Source: Streptantibioticus parmotrematis (GTDB lineage Bacteria; Actinomycetota; Actinomycetes; Streptomycetales; Streptomycetaceae). Taken from it: DNA of 64,000 bases. The DNA lies in NCBI RefSeq assembly GCF_019890615.1, contig NZ_JAINVZ010000007.1, positions 1 to 64,000 on the forward strand, read 5' to 3'. This document shows, one piece after another, positions 1 to 8,248 of this stretch. The notes beneath the pieces are model-generated. The model saw nothing but the letters and a program-made list of their open reading frames with translations. It did not search any database and was not told the origin of the DNA. Both the position numbers and the translations under genes were made by a program. How positions within the stretch are numbered: position 1 is the stretch's first letter; every line of letters starts with the position of its first letter.

Positions 1-54
1 GGGGGGGGGGGGGGGGGGGGGGGTGCTGGGGGGGGGGGGGGTGGGGGTGGCTGG
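1..54. repeat. G-homopolymer tract at window edge
   Basis: The first 23 bases are all G, followed by further G runs broken by single T or TGCT. This could form G-quadruplexes, but a 23-base homopolymer at the very start of a sequence also looks like a contig-end artefact. No gene is readable here. Confidence 0.6.
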
Positions 55-88
55 GGGTTTGGGGGATGCGGCGTGCTTCGGGCTTGAG

Positions 89-116
89 GGGGTGCGGGGT
101 GCGGGGTGCGGGGTGC
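89..116. repeat. GGGGTGC tandem heptamer
   Basis: Four consecutive copies of GGGGTGC, just upstream of the first gene. Nothing else is recognisable between the G tract and the gene start. Confidence 0.7.
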
Positions 117-172
117 CCGGGGCGTGGCTCGCGGAGCGGTGACTGTCGGCGGGATGCGGTAGACCTTGGCGG

Positions 173-514
173 GTGACCGAAGACCTGGAGGCGCTGCGGC
201 GCAGGCTGACCGAGTTCGCGGCGGCCCGGCACTGGCAGCCGTACCACACCCCCAAGAACCTCGCGGCGGCGCTCAGCGTCGAGGCCTCCGAACTCCTGAA
301 GATCTTCCAGTGGTCGACCCCGGAGGAATCCGCGCGGGTGATGGCCGACCCGGACGCGGCGCACCGGGTGGAGGACGAAGTGGCCGACGTGCTGGCCTAT
401 TTGCTCCAGTTCTGCGAGGTCCTGGGGATCGACCCGCTCGCCGCCCTCTCCGCCAAGATCGACCGCAACGAACGGAGGTTCCCGGCACCGGGAACGGGAA
501 CGGGGGAGGCGTGA
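173..514 (+). CDS. MazG-like nucleotide pyrophosphohydrolase
   Basis: A 113-residue all-alpha protein of the MazG/RS21-C6 type, which hydrolyses non-canonical or surplus (d)NTPs to NMP and pyrophosphate in the cytosol (family knowledge). The metal-binding signature is present: E37-x2-E40 in the EASELLKIFQW helix, then E69-x2-D72 in EDEVADVLAYLL. The length is normal for the single-domain family. The start is a GTG; a longer overlapping frame beginning at 166 encodes low-complexity Arg/Gly sequence and is a shadow. It is followed by a gap of about 400 bases, so it is probably monocistronic. The exact nucleotide substrate cannot be told from sequence. Confidence 0.85.
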   Translation: MTEDLEALRRRLTEFAAARHWQPYHTPKNLAAALSVEASELLKIFQWSTPEESARVMADPDAAHRVEDEVADVLAYLLQFCEVLGIDPLAALSAKIDRNERRFPAPGTGTGEA

Positions 515-554
515 GGCGGTCGAGGGGATGAGCCGGGAGGGCCGCCTCCGCAGG

Positions 555-696
555 GTGAGTTGAGCGGACCTGTAGAGCCTTCAGCCCGTGTGAGTTCGAC
601 CGGCCCCGTGAGTTGTACGGGCCCAGATACCCGCCCGGCCCCCGTGAGCTGTCCGGACCCGCGAGTCGACCGGGCCCCGTGAGTCGAAGGGGCACA
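555..696. repeat. degenerate 18-bp tandem repeat array
   Basis: Eight consecutive 17/18-base units start at 555, 572, 590, 608, 626, 644, 661 and 679. The best consensus is GTGAGTTGWCCGGGCCCC; the units at 572 and 626 are decayed and the last is partial. The array fills most of the 515-912 gap. No other element is clear in that gap, although bases 697-800 are relatively T/C-rich. Confidence 0.65.
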
Positions 697-912
697 CCGC
701 CGCGCGGCTGGTTTCCCGCCATCATGCCCCCTCTTCGCCCGCCTCCAAGCCTTCAGCCCCTCCCTTCCCCCGCAAGACTGACGAACTTATCCACAACCAT
801 CCGCCCGTCCACCGAAATCGATGCCCGCCCCCACTCCGGGCTCCCGTCGTCCACGCTGAGTGACGAGGGCGCCGTGAGGTGCCGTGGGAACGACCAGGCG
901 GGAGAGATCGAG

Positions 913-1497
913 ATGGACGCCCTGAGGCTCATCACGGTGACGAGGCACGCGCTCGCGCGGGCCCGGGACGCGCAGGAGGTCATCGCGGAGGCGTGGCAGG
1001 CGCAGGCGCTCGTGGAGGCGGTCGGTGCCCACCTCGCGGTGACCGGCGACGCCCCGCCCCGCATGCGCGGAGGCCCGGCGAGGGCGGCGGCCCTCACCGG
1101 GGTCCGGGAGCCGTCCGCCGCGCTGCGGGCCCTGCTGGCCCTGGCCGCCGACGTGGTCGTCGCCCTGGTCGCCGTCGCCTGCGCGACCGAGGAGGAGAAC
1201 GTCTACTGGCAGTGCATCGAGGCGATGGACGCCGTGGACGAGGCGAGGGACCGCGTGCGGGACCTGCTGACGCGATACGCCTCCGGCCCGCCGCCGCCCG
1301 CGCCCCCGTCCGGGCCACCGTCGCCTTCGTCCGGCCCGCCCGCGCCCCCGTCCGGCCCGCCGCCGCCCCGCTCCGGTCCACCCTCTCGCCACTCCGGTCC
1401 ACCGCCGCCCCGCTCCGGTCCGAGGCCGCCCCCGGAGTCGGGAGACGGCCCGCCGCGGCCCGACAGCGCACCGGAAGCGAAGAAGGCCCCTCCGTAG
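913..1497 (+). CDS. DUF6099-like conserved actinobacterial protein with Pro-rich tail
   Basis: A 194-residue protein. Residues 1-120 are Ala-rich helices (MDALRLITVTRHALARARD, then a hydrophobic block around ALLALAADVVVALVAVA) and resemble the Streptomyces DUF6099 family, whose function is unknown. The C-terminal third is seven SGPPxxx heptapeptide units (DNA 1282-1434) plus a short Pro/Lys end, probably disordered. I chose the ATG at 913; the frame stays open back to 613 but runs through the 18-bp repeat array, and family members begin with MDA-type sequence. It has no clear enzyme motif. The family name is from memory and moderately sure. Confidence 0.65.
   Translation: MDALRLITVTRHALARARDAQEVIAEAWQAQALVEAVGAHLAVTGDAPPRMRGGPARAAALTGVREPSAALRALLALAADVVVALVAVACATEEENVYWQCIEAMDAVDEARDRVRDLLTRYASGPPPPAPPSGPPSPSSGPPAPPSGPPPPRSGPPSRHSGPPPPRSGPRPPPESGDGPPRPDSAPEAKKAPP
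1282..1434 (+). repeat. SGPPxxx heptad coding repeat
   Basis: In-frame repeat of about 21 bp encoding seven SGP-led Pro-rich units (the first has nine residues). Such polyproline stretches usually need EF-P for smooth translation (family knowledge). Copy number may vary between strains. Confidence 0.7.
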
Positions 1498-1745
1498 CCC
1501 GCCTCCGGTCCGGCCCCGCGCTCCGCCGCGCCCTCGCGCAAGCCCCAATACAGCCATTCGAGTGGCCCGCTCCCGGTCTGGCCGGATGGCGTGCTGAGGC
1601 GATTGGTCGGGCGCCGGGCGGGCAAAGAGGGCAGAGGAGCGAGCAGCAGGGGAACAGGTGTTCGTAAAAAGCGTGCGGTTCGCCTCGGATCGTGATGCAG
1701 TGGAGTGGTTGCCCGAGCGAGACCGTCGAGCGAGAGGGTCCGGCA

Positions 1746-3068
1746 ATGAACGCTTTCCTTCCCATCGGAGAAGCGGAGGCCGAGGCGCGAGCCCACGGCA
1801 TCTGCTTCAAGAACGGCCCACCGCGCCGCGTCGGCGTCGAACTGGAATGGCTCGTCCACGACGCGCGTGACCCCGCGCGTCCCGTCGCCCCGCCCCGGCT
1901 CGCCGAGGCCCACCACGACCTGCGTCGACTCCCGCTCGCCTCGCTGCTCACCCAGGAGCCCGGCGGTCAGCTGGAGCTGAGTTCTCCGCCGGCCGAGTCG
2001 TTGACCTCCTGCGTGGAGTCGATGACCGCCGACCTCGCGATCGTCCGTGAGGCGTTGCGTGACCACGCGCTGCGTCTCGCCGGGTTCGGTCACGAGCCGT
2101 GGCACCGGCCGCGCCGCGTGCTCCAACTGCCGCGCTACACCGCCATGGAGGAGTACTTCGACCGGGCAGGGCCGGTCGGCCGCTCCATGATGTGCAGCAC
2201 GGCCTCGGTCCAGGTCTGCCTGGACGCCGGCACCGCGGGTGCCGGACCCGACGGATACGCGGCCCGCTGGCGGCTCGCCCATCTGCTCGGTCCGGTGCTG
2301 ATCGCCGCGTTCGCCAACTCGCCGCTCAGAAGGGGCCGCCCCACCGGCGTCCGTTCCACCCGCCAAGCCGTCTGGACCGCTCTCGACCCCGGTCGCACGA
2401 CCGCCCCCGACCACGCCGACGATCCCAGGGACGCGTGGGCCCGCTTCGCGCTGGGCGCTCCGGTGCTGTGCGTGCGCGCGGAGGAGGAGGGACAGCCGTG
2501 GGCGGTGCCGCCGACCGGGCTGACGTTCCGCGAGTGGATACGCGGGCGGGGCCGGGCGGCGGGGCTGCGGCCGCCCACCGAGGACGACCTCGCCTACCAC
2601 CTGACCACCCTGTTCCCGCCGGTCAGGCCGCACGGCCACCTGGAGTTGCGCATGATCGACGCGCAGCCGGGCGACGACGGCTGGGTCGTGCCGCTGGCCG
2701 TCACCACGGCGCTGCTGGACGACCCGGTGGCCGCCGAGGCCGCCCACCGCGCGGTGCGGCCGCTGGACCTGCGGCCGTACGAGCGGGCGCCGGGCAACCC
2801 GTTGTGGCGCCGTGCGGCGCGCGGCGGGATGACCGACGCCGCGTTGCGGCTCGCGGCGGACAAGTGCTTCGCCGCCGCCCGCGAGGCGCTGCCCAGGCTC
2901 GGTGCCTCGACGGCGATACGCGACGCCGTCGAGACGTTCGCCGACCGCTATGTCGCCCGGGGCCGATGTCCCGCCGACGACCTGCTCGACCCGTACTCCA
3001 TCACCACCACGGCCGGCCGGGTGCCCGCCCGGACGGCTCCGCTCATCGGGAAGGACGGCCGATCATGA
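1746..3068 (+). CDS. egtA: glutamate-cysteine ligase EgtA (ergothioneine biosynthesis)
   Basis: Makes gamma-glutamylcysteine from Glu and Cys with ATP, the sulfur donor for ergothioneine. 440 residues. The GCS2-type signature is seen as RRVGVELEWLVHD near the N-terminus, with an ELSSPPAES segment (substrate site) near residue 80. The start at 1746 fits the usual EgtA N-terminus (MNAFLPIGEAEAEA); an in-frame ATG at 1692 would add 18 residues. It is first gene of egtABCD: its TGA overlaps the egtB ATG (ATGA), so translation is probably coupled. Assignment rests on family resemblance plus the unmistakable egtBCD context. Confidence 0.92.
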   Translation: MNAFLPIGEAEAEARAHGICFKNGPPRRVGVELEWLVHDARDPARPVAPPRLAEAHHDLRRLPLASLLTQEPGGQLELSSPPAESLTSCVESMTADLAIVREALRDHALRLAGFGHEPWHRPRRVLQLPRYTAMEEYFDRAGPVGRSMMCSTASVQVCLDAGTAGAGPDGYAARWRLAHLLGPVLIAAFANSPLRRGRPTGVRSTRQAVWTALDPGRTTAPDHADDPRDAWARFALGAPVLCVRAEEEGQPWAVPPTGLTFREWIRGRGRAAGLRPPTEDDLAYHLTTLFPPVRPHGHLELRMIDAQPGDDGWVVPLAVTTALLDDPVAAEAAHRAVRPLDLRPYERAPGNPLWRRAARGGMTDAALRLAADKCFAAAREALPRLGASTAIRDAVETFADRYVARGRCPADDLLDPYSITTTAGRVPARTAPLIGKDGRS

Positions 3069-4426
3069 CCGACACCGACGCCGCTCCGCCGGACTCGGAG
3101 GCCGCCGGCACCGACCCCGAGGCGCTCAGGCGCCGCGCCCTTCACGTCCTGGACGGCGCGCGCCACCGTACGCACCACCTGACGACCTGCGTGGACGAGC
3201 AGGACCTGATCGCGCAGCACTCCCCGCTGATGTCGCCGCTGGTGTGGGACCTGGCGCACATCGCCAACCAGGAGGAGCTGTGGCTGCTGCGCGGGGTCGG
3301 CGGCAGGGAGGCGATCCGCCCGGACATCGACCCCATCTACGACGCGTTCGAGCACCCGCGGTCCGCGCGTCCGACGTTGCCGCTGCTGTCGCCCGGGGAG
3401 GCGCGCGGATACGCGTCCGAGGTGCGCGGCAGGGTGTTCGACCTGCTGGAGACGACCGCGTTGCGCGGCGACCGGCTGGTCGAGGCGGGCTTCGCGTTCG
3501 GCATGATCGCGCAACACGAGCAGCAGCACGACGAGACGATGCTGATCACCCACCAACTGCGGCGCGGACCGGCCGCGTTGACCGCTCCCGAGCCGCCTCC
3601 GGCGCCCGCCGACGCCGCGTTGCTGCCGCGTGAGGTGCTGATCCCGGGCGGCCCGTTCACCATGGGCACGTCCACCGAGCCGTGGGCGCTGGACAACGAG
3701 CGCCCGGCCCACCAGGTGGACGTGGCGCCGTACTTCCTGGACACCACCCCGGTCACCTGCGGCGACTACCAGCGGTTCATCGCCGACGGCGGCTACCGGG
3801 ACCGGCGCTGGTGGGCGCCGGAGGGCTGGGAGATGGTGCGGCGCCACGATCTGGAGGCGCCGTTGTTCTGGAGCGGCGACGGGCGGCGGTGGCTGCGGCG
3901 CAGGTTCGGCGAGGTCGAGCCGGTGCCCGAGGCGGAGCCGGTCCTGCACGTCAGCTGGTACGAGGCCGACGCCTACGCGCGGTGGGCCGGCAGGCGGCTG
4001 CCGACCGAGGCCGAGTGGGAGAAGGCCGCCCGGCACGACCCGGCCACCGGCCGCTCCCGCCGCTACCCCTGGGGCGACGCCGACCCGACCCCAGAGCGCG
4101 CCAACCTCGGCCAGCGCCACCTGCGTCCCGCCCCGGCAGGAAGCTACCCGCAGGGCGCCTCGCCGTACGGCGTGCGGCAGTTGATCGGCGACGTGTGGGA
4201 GTGGACGGCGAGCGACTTCCGCCCGTACCCGGGGTTCGAGCCGTTCCCGTACCGGGAGTACTCGGAGGTGTTCTTCGGTCCCGAGTACAAGATGCTGCGG
4301 GGCGGGGCGTTCTCGGTGGACCCGGTCGCCTGCCGGGGCACCTTCCGCAACTGGGACTATCCGATCCGCCGCCAGATATTCGCCGGCTTCCGCACCGCAC
4401 GCGACGCCCGCCCCGAGGAAGCCTGA
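3065..4426 (+). CDS. egtB: ergothioneine sulfoxide synthase EgtB
   Basis: Non-heme iron enzyme that joins gamma-glutamylcysteine to hercynine with O2, giving the sulfoxide intermediate. 453 residues. The N-terminal DinB-like half carries the three-histidine iron site: H65 in DLAHIANQEE, then H151 and H155 in QHEQQHDET. The C-terminal half is a formylglycine-generating-enzyme-like domain (GGPFTMGT, RLPTEAEWEKAAR, LIGDVWEWTAS, GFRTA). The ATG is set by the four-base overlap with egtA, and the stop shares a base with the egtC start (TGATG). All visible catalytic positions are present. Confidence 0.97.
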   Translation: MTDTDAAPPDSEAAGTDPEALRRRALHVLDGARHRTHHLTTCVDEQDLIAQHSPLMSPLVWDLAHIANQEELWLLRGVGGREAIRPDIDPIYDAFEHPRSARPTLPLLSPGEARGYASEVRGRVFDLLETTALRGDRLVEAGFAFGMIAQHEQQHDETMLITHQLRRGPAALTAPEPPPAPADAALLPREVLIPGGPFTMGTSTEPWALDNERPAHQVDVAPYFLDTTPVTCGDYQRFIADGGYRDRRWWAPEGWEMVRRHDLEAPLFWSGDGRRWLRRRFGEVEPVPEAEPVLHVSWYEADAYARWAGRRLPTEAEWEKAARHDPATGRSRRYPWGDADPTPERANLGQRHLRPAPAGSYPQGASPYGVRQLIGDVWEWTASDFRPYPGFEPFPYREYSEVFFGPEYKMLRGGAFSVDPVACRGTFRNWDYPIRRQIFAGFRTARDARPEEA

Positions 4427-5178
4427 TGTGCCGTCATCTCGCCTACCTCGGGCCACCGGTGGCGCTGCGCAGCGTCGTCGCCGAGCCGCCGCACTCGCTG
4501 CTGCGGCAGTCCTGGGCACCGCGCATGCAGCGACATGGCACGGTCAACGCCGACGGTTTCGGCGTCGGCTGGTACGCGGACGGCGACCCGCTGCCCGCGC
4601 GCTACCGCAGGACGGGTCCGGTCTGGGCCGACCCGTCGTTCGCCGACCTGACCCGGGTCGTGCGCAGCCGGGCCCTGCTCGCCGCCGTGCGCGACGCCAC
4701 CGAGGGGTCGACGCCCGACGAGTCGGCGGCGGCGCCGTTCGCCGCCGAGCGCTGGCTGTTCAGCCACAACGGCGCGGTCACCGGCTGGCCCGCGTCGGTG
4801 GCCGACCTCGCCGCCGACCTGCCGCCGGAGCGGCTGCTGTCGCTGGAGGCCCGCTGCGACAGCGCGCTGCTGTGGGCGCTGGTGCTGCACCGGTTGCGCT
4901 CCGGGCACAGCCTCGGTGAGGCGCTGGCCGACACCGTGCTCGACACCGCCGCCCGCACCCCCGCCCGCCTCAACCTCCTGCTCACCGACGGCACCACCAT
5001 CGCCGCCACCACCTGGGGCGACACCCTGTGGCACCACCTCGTACCCGGTGACCACGTCGTCGTGGCCTCGGAACCGTACGACGACGAACCCGGCTGGACG
5101 CAGGTCCCGGACCGCACCCTGGTCCTGGCCACGCCCGACGGGATCGACGCCTCCCCCCTCAAGGAGCCCTCCGCATGA
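4426..5178 (+). CDS. egtC: gamma-glutamyl hercynylcysteine sulfoxide hydrolase EgtC
   Basis: Class-II glutamine-amidotransferase-fold hydrolase that removes the gamma-glutamyl group from the EgtB product. 250 residues. The N-terminal MCRHLAYLG places Cys2 as the nucleophile after Met removal. NADGFGVGWY and the LFSHNGAVTGW motif are standard for the fold. It overlaps egtB by one base and egtD by four, so egtA-D forms one tightly packed transcript. Confidence 0.96.
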   Translation: MCRHLAYLGPPVALRSVVAEPPHSLLRQSWAPRMQRHGTVNADGFGVGWYADGDPLPARYRRTGPVWADPSFADLTRVVRSRALLAAVRDATEGSTPDESAAAPFAAERWLFSHNGAVTGWPASVADLAADLPPERLLSLEARCDSALLWALVLHRLRSGHSLGEALADTVLDTAARTPARLNLLLTDGTTIAATTWGDTLWHHLVPGDHVVVASEPYDDEPGWTQVPDRTLVLATPDGIDASPLKEPSA

Positions 5179-6149
5179 GCCCCTTCACCCTGACCCGCCA
5201 CCTGCCCGCCGACGCGACCGCCGACGCCCTGCGCGCCGACGTGACGGAGGGGCTCACCGCCGACCCCAAGTGGCTGCCGCCCAAGTGGTTCTACGACGCG
5301 CGCGGCAGCGAGCTGTTCGAGGAGATCACGCGGCTGCCCGAGTACTACCCGACCCGTGCCGAGCGCGCGATCCTCGACCGGGTCGCCGGGGACATCGCGG
5401 CGGCCACCGGCGCGCGCACCCTGGTGGAGCTGGGCTCCGGCTCGTCGGAGAAGACCCGCCTGCTCATCGAGGCGCTGCGCGAACGCGGCACGCTGGGCGC
5501 CTACATACCGGTGGACGTCAGCGAATCCGCCCTGGAGCAGGCCGGGCAGGCGCTGATCGCCGACTACCCGGGGCTGACCGTGCACGGCCTGGTCGCCGAC
5601 TTCACCGCGGGCCTGACGCTGCCGGACACCGAAGGACCGCGCCTGGTGGTCTTCCTGGGCGGCACCATCGGCAACCTGCTGCCCGCCGAACGCGCGGTGT
5701 TCCTCGCCAGGGTGCGTGCCGCGCTGCGCCCGGGCGACACGCTGCTGCTCGGCACGGACCTGGTCAAGGACGAGGCGACGCTGGTCGCCGCCTACGACGA
5801 CAGTGCCGGGGTGACGGCCGCGTTCAACAAGAACGTGCTGGCCGTGCTCAAGCGCGAGCTGGGCGCCGACCTCGACCCGGACGACTTCGAGCACGTCGCC
5901 CGCTGGGACGCCGGGCACGAGTGGATCGAGATGCGGCTGCGCGCCCGTACCGCGCTCACCGCGAAGATCCCGGCGCTCGACCTCAAGGTCGACTTCGCCG
6001 CCGGTGAGGAATTGCGCACCGAGATATCGGCGAAGTTCCGCGAGGAGAGGGTGCGCGACGAATTGGCCCGCGCGGGACTGGAGTTGACCCACTGGTGGAC
6101 CGACGAGCAGGACCGCTTCGCACTCTCCCTCGCGGGCCTGTCGGGTTGA
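5175..6149 (+). CDS. egtD: L-histidine N-alpha-methyltransferase EgtD
   Basis: Methylates histidine three times with SAM to give hercynine. 324 residues. Motifs: WFYDARGSELFEEI near residue 40, the SAM-binding ELGSGSSEKTRLL near residue 85, FLGGTIGNL in the middle, and the DRFALSLA end. No egtE (PLP-dependent C-S lyase) follows. The last step must be encoded elsewhere or run by another lyase, as is common in Streptomyces. A flavin-type oxidoreductase starts 28 bases downstream. Confidence 0.97.
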   Translation: MSPFTLTRHLPADATADALRADVTEGLTADPKWLPPKWFYDARGSELFEEITRLPEYYPTRAERAILDRVAGDIAAATGARTLVELGSGSSEKTRLLIEALRERGTLGAYIPVDVSESALEQAGQALIADYPGLTVHGLVADFTAGLTLPDTEGPRLVVFLGGTIGNLLPAERAVFLARVRAALRPGDTLLLGTDLVKDEATLVAAYDDSAGVTAAFNKNVLAVLKRELGADLDPDDFEHVARWDAGHEWIEMRLRARTALTAKIPALDLKVDFAAGEELRTEISAKFREERVRDELARAGLELTHWWTDEQDRFALSLAGLSG

Positions 6150-6177
6150 CCGCCACCCGGCGGTGCACGATGGAGGT

Positions 6178-7101
6178 ATGGATCTGCGCATTTTCACCGA
6201 GCCCCAGCAGGGCGCCTCCTACGACACGTTGCTCACCGTGGCCAAGGCCACCGAGGAACTCGGCTTCGACGCGTTCTTCCGCTCCGACCATTATTTGAAG
6301 ATGGGCGGCGGGGACGGACTGCCCGGGCCCACCGACGCCTGGATCACGCTGGCCGGACTCGCCCGGGAGACCCGGCGCATCCGGCTGGGCACCCTGATGA
6401 CCGCGGGCACGTTCCGGCTGCCCGGCGTGCTCGCCATCGAGGTCGCCCAGGTCGACCAGATGTCCGGCGGCCGGGTGGAACTCGGGCTGGGCGCCGGGTG
6501 GTACGAGGAGGAGCACGCCGCGTACGGCATTCCGTTCCCCAAGGAGCGGTTCGCGCGGCTGGAGGAGCAGTTGGAGATCGTCACCGGGTTGTGGTCCACG
6601 CCGGCCGGGCAGACCTACGACCACCACGGCACGTTCTACCAGCTGACCGGCTCGCCCGCGCTGCCCAAGCCCGCGCAGCCCAAGGTCCCGGTGCTCATCG
6701 GCGGTCACGGCGCCAAGCGCACCCCGCGGCTCGCGGCCCGGTACGCGGACGAGTTCAACATCCCGTTCGCGTCCGTCGAGGACACCGCGCGCCAGTTCGG
6801 GCGGGTGCGGGAGGCGGCCGAGGCGATCGGGCGCGCGCCGGACGAGCTGGTGTACTCCAACGCGATGGTCGCCTGCGTCGGCAAGGACGAGGCCGAGATC
6901 GCCCGCCGCGCCGCCGCCATCGGCCGTGAGCCCGACGAACTGCGGGCCAACGGTCTGAGCGGCACGCCCGCCGAGGTCGTCGACAAGATCGGCCGCTACG
7001 CCGAGACCGGCTCCTCCCGGATGTACCTCCAGATCCTCGACCTGCACGACCTCGACCACCTGGAGCTGATCTCCTCGGACGTGCTGCCGCAGCTGGACTG
7101 A
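6178..7101 (+). CDS. LLM-class F420/FMN-dependent oxidoreductase
   Basis: A 307-residue luciferase-like monooxygenase-fold TIM barrel. Visible family features are MDLRIFTEPQQG at the start, FRSDHYLK, RIRLGTLMTAGTFRLPGVLA, the LGLGAGWYEEEHAAYG loop and VLIGGHGAKRTPRLAARYADEFN. Most close actinobacterial relatives use F420 (family knowledge); the substrate is unknown. I start at ATG 6178 because homologues begin MDLRIF. The GGAGG at 6172-6176 is too close to serve it, and GTG 6163 is an alternative. It may be read through from egtD, but no ergothioneine role can be claimed. Confidence 0.85.
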   Translation: MDLRIFTEPQQGASYDTLLTVAKATEELGFDAFFRSDHYLKMGGGDGLPGPTDAWITLAGLARETRRIRLGTLMTAGTFRLPGVLAIEVAQVDQMSGGRVELGLGAGWYEEEHAAYGIPFPKERFARLEEQLEIVTGLWSTPAGQTYDHHGTFYQLTGSPALPKPAQPKVPVLIGGHGAKRTPRLAARYADEFNIPFASVEDTARQFGRVREAAEAIGRAPDELVYSNAMVACVGKDEAEIARRAAAIGREPDELRANGLSGTPAEVVDKIGRYAETGSSRMYLQILDLHDLDHLELISSDVLPQLD

Positions 7102-7115
7102 CCGGCGGAACGCAG

Positions 7116-7190
7116 CCCGGCCGACCGCGTGCGTCCACGTCCCGGCCGACCGCGTGCGACCGCGGCCCGGCCCACCGCGCCCCGACCGCC
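7116..7190. repeat. 25-bp tandem repeat
   Basis: Copies begin at 7116, 7141 and 7166 with a period of exactly 25 bases. The first 18 bases (CCCGGCCGACCGCGTGCG) are identical in copies 1 and 2, and copy 3 is diverged. It lies in the gap between the LLM oxidoreductase and the methyltransferase; no promoter is obvious. Confidence 0.75.
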
Positions 7191-7250
7191 CCCTGCCCGA
7201 GAGCCCGATCCACTCGGCTTCCAAACCGACCCTCCTGAGGAGCACCCGCG

Positions 7251-8204
7251 GTGTCCGCCCCGACCACCGGTCTCGCCGACGCGCTCGCCCGCGGCCCGGT
7301 CGTGCTCGACGGCGGGCTGTCCCATCAGCTCGCCGTCGCGGGCCACGACCTGTCCGACGAGCTGTGGTCGGCCCGGCTGCTCGCCGACGACCCCGCCGCG
7401 ATCCGGGCCGCGCACGCGGCCTACGTCGCGGCGGGCGCCCGGGTGCTCATCACCGCCAGTTATCAGGCGACGTACGAGGGGTTCGCGCGGCGCGGCGTGG
7501 ACCGCGCGGGCGCCTCCCGGCTGCTGCGCCGCAGCGTGGAGCTGGCGCGAGGAGCCGCCGCCGACCGTGACGACGTGTGGGTCGCCGCCTCGGTCGGCCC
7601 GTACGGCGCGATGCTCGCCGACGGCAGCGAGTACCGCGGCCGCTACGGTCTCGGCGTCAGGGAGCTGGAACGCTTCCACCGTCCCCGGATCGAGACGCTC
7701 GCCGAGGCGGCGCCCGACGTGTTCGCGCTGGAGACCGTGCCGGACGCCGACGAGGCGGAGGCGCTGCTGCGTGCCGTCCAGGGCGTCGGCGTGCCGGTGT
7801 GGTTGTCGTACAGCATTGCGGGGGAGCGCACCCGGGCGGGGCAGCCGCTGGAGCACGCCTTCGCCTTGGCCGCCGACGCCCCGGAGGTGATCGCGGTCGG
7901 CGTCAACTGCTCCACGGCGGACGACGTCGAACGGGCGATCCCGATCGCGCGCGAGGTGACGGGCAAGCCGGTCGTGGTCTACCCCAACAGCGGCGAACGC
8001 TGGGACGCCGAAGCCCGCGCCTGGCGGGGCGAGGCGACCTATCGGCCGGCGCGGGTGGTCGCCCGCTGGCACGCGGCCGGGGCACGGCTGATCGGCGGCT
8101 GCTGCCGGGTCGGCCCCGCCGCCGTCCGCGAGATCGCCGCCGCCCTCGAACCCCTCGCGCGAGCCGTTCGCGACGACCCCCCGGGGCCCGGCCACGCTCC
8201 GTGA
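7251..8204 (+). CDS. mmuM: homocysteine S-methyltransferase
   Basis: Transfers a methyl group from S-methylmethionine or SAM to homocysteine, giving methionine. 317 residues, (beta/alpha)8. The N-terminal LDGGLSHQL and ITASYQATYEGF are family motifs, and the zinc ligands are Cys220 (GVNCS) and the Cys284-Cys285 pair (GGCCR). It starts with GTG behind TGAGGAG. It lies on the same strand as egtABCD, whose EgtD step releases S-adenosylhomocysteine, so recycling of homocysteine is a reasonable but unproven link. Confidence 0.92.
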   Translation: MSAPTTGLADALARGPVVLDGGLSHQLAVAGHDLSDELWSARLLADDPAAIRAAHAAYVAAGARVLITASYQATYEGFARRGVDRAGASRLLRRSVELARGAAADRDDVWVAASVGPYGAMLADGSEYRGRYGLGVRELERFHRPRIETLAEAAPDVFALETVPDADEAEALLRAVQGVGVPVWLSYSIAGERTRAGQPLEHAFALAADAPEVIAVGVNCSTADDVERAIPIAREVTGKPVVVYPNSGERWDAEARAWRGEATYRPARVVARWHAAGARLIGGCCRVGPAAVREIAAALEPLARAVRDDPPGPGHAP

Positions 8205-8248
8205 AAACCGGTGGTCGGCTCGGTCGGGCCACGGCGATACTCGGACGT

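Noticed and set aside
787-2747. Long minus-strand frames opposite the DUF6099-like gene and egtA
   Set aside because: Arg/Gly/Pro-rich shadow frames caused by high GC; no family motif, no ribosome site, and they run antisense to clear genes.
4602-7245. Minus-strand frames opposite egtC, egtD and the LLM oxidoreductase
   Set aside because: Shadow composition; egtABCD overlaps and motifs fix the plus strand.
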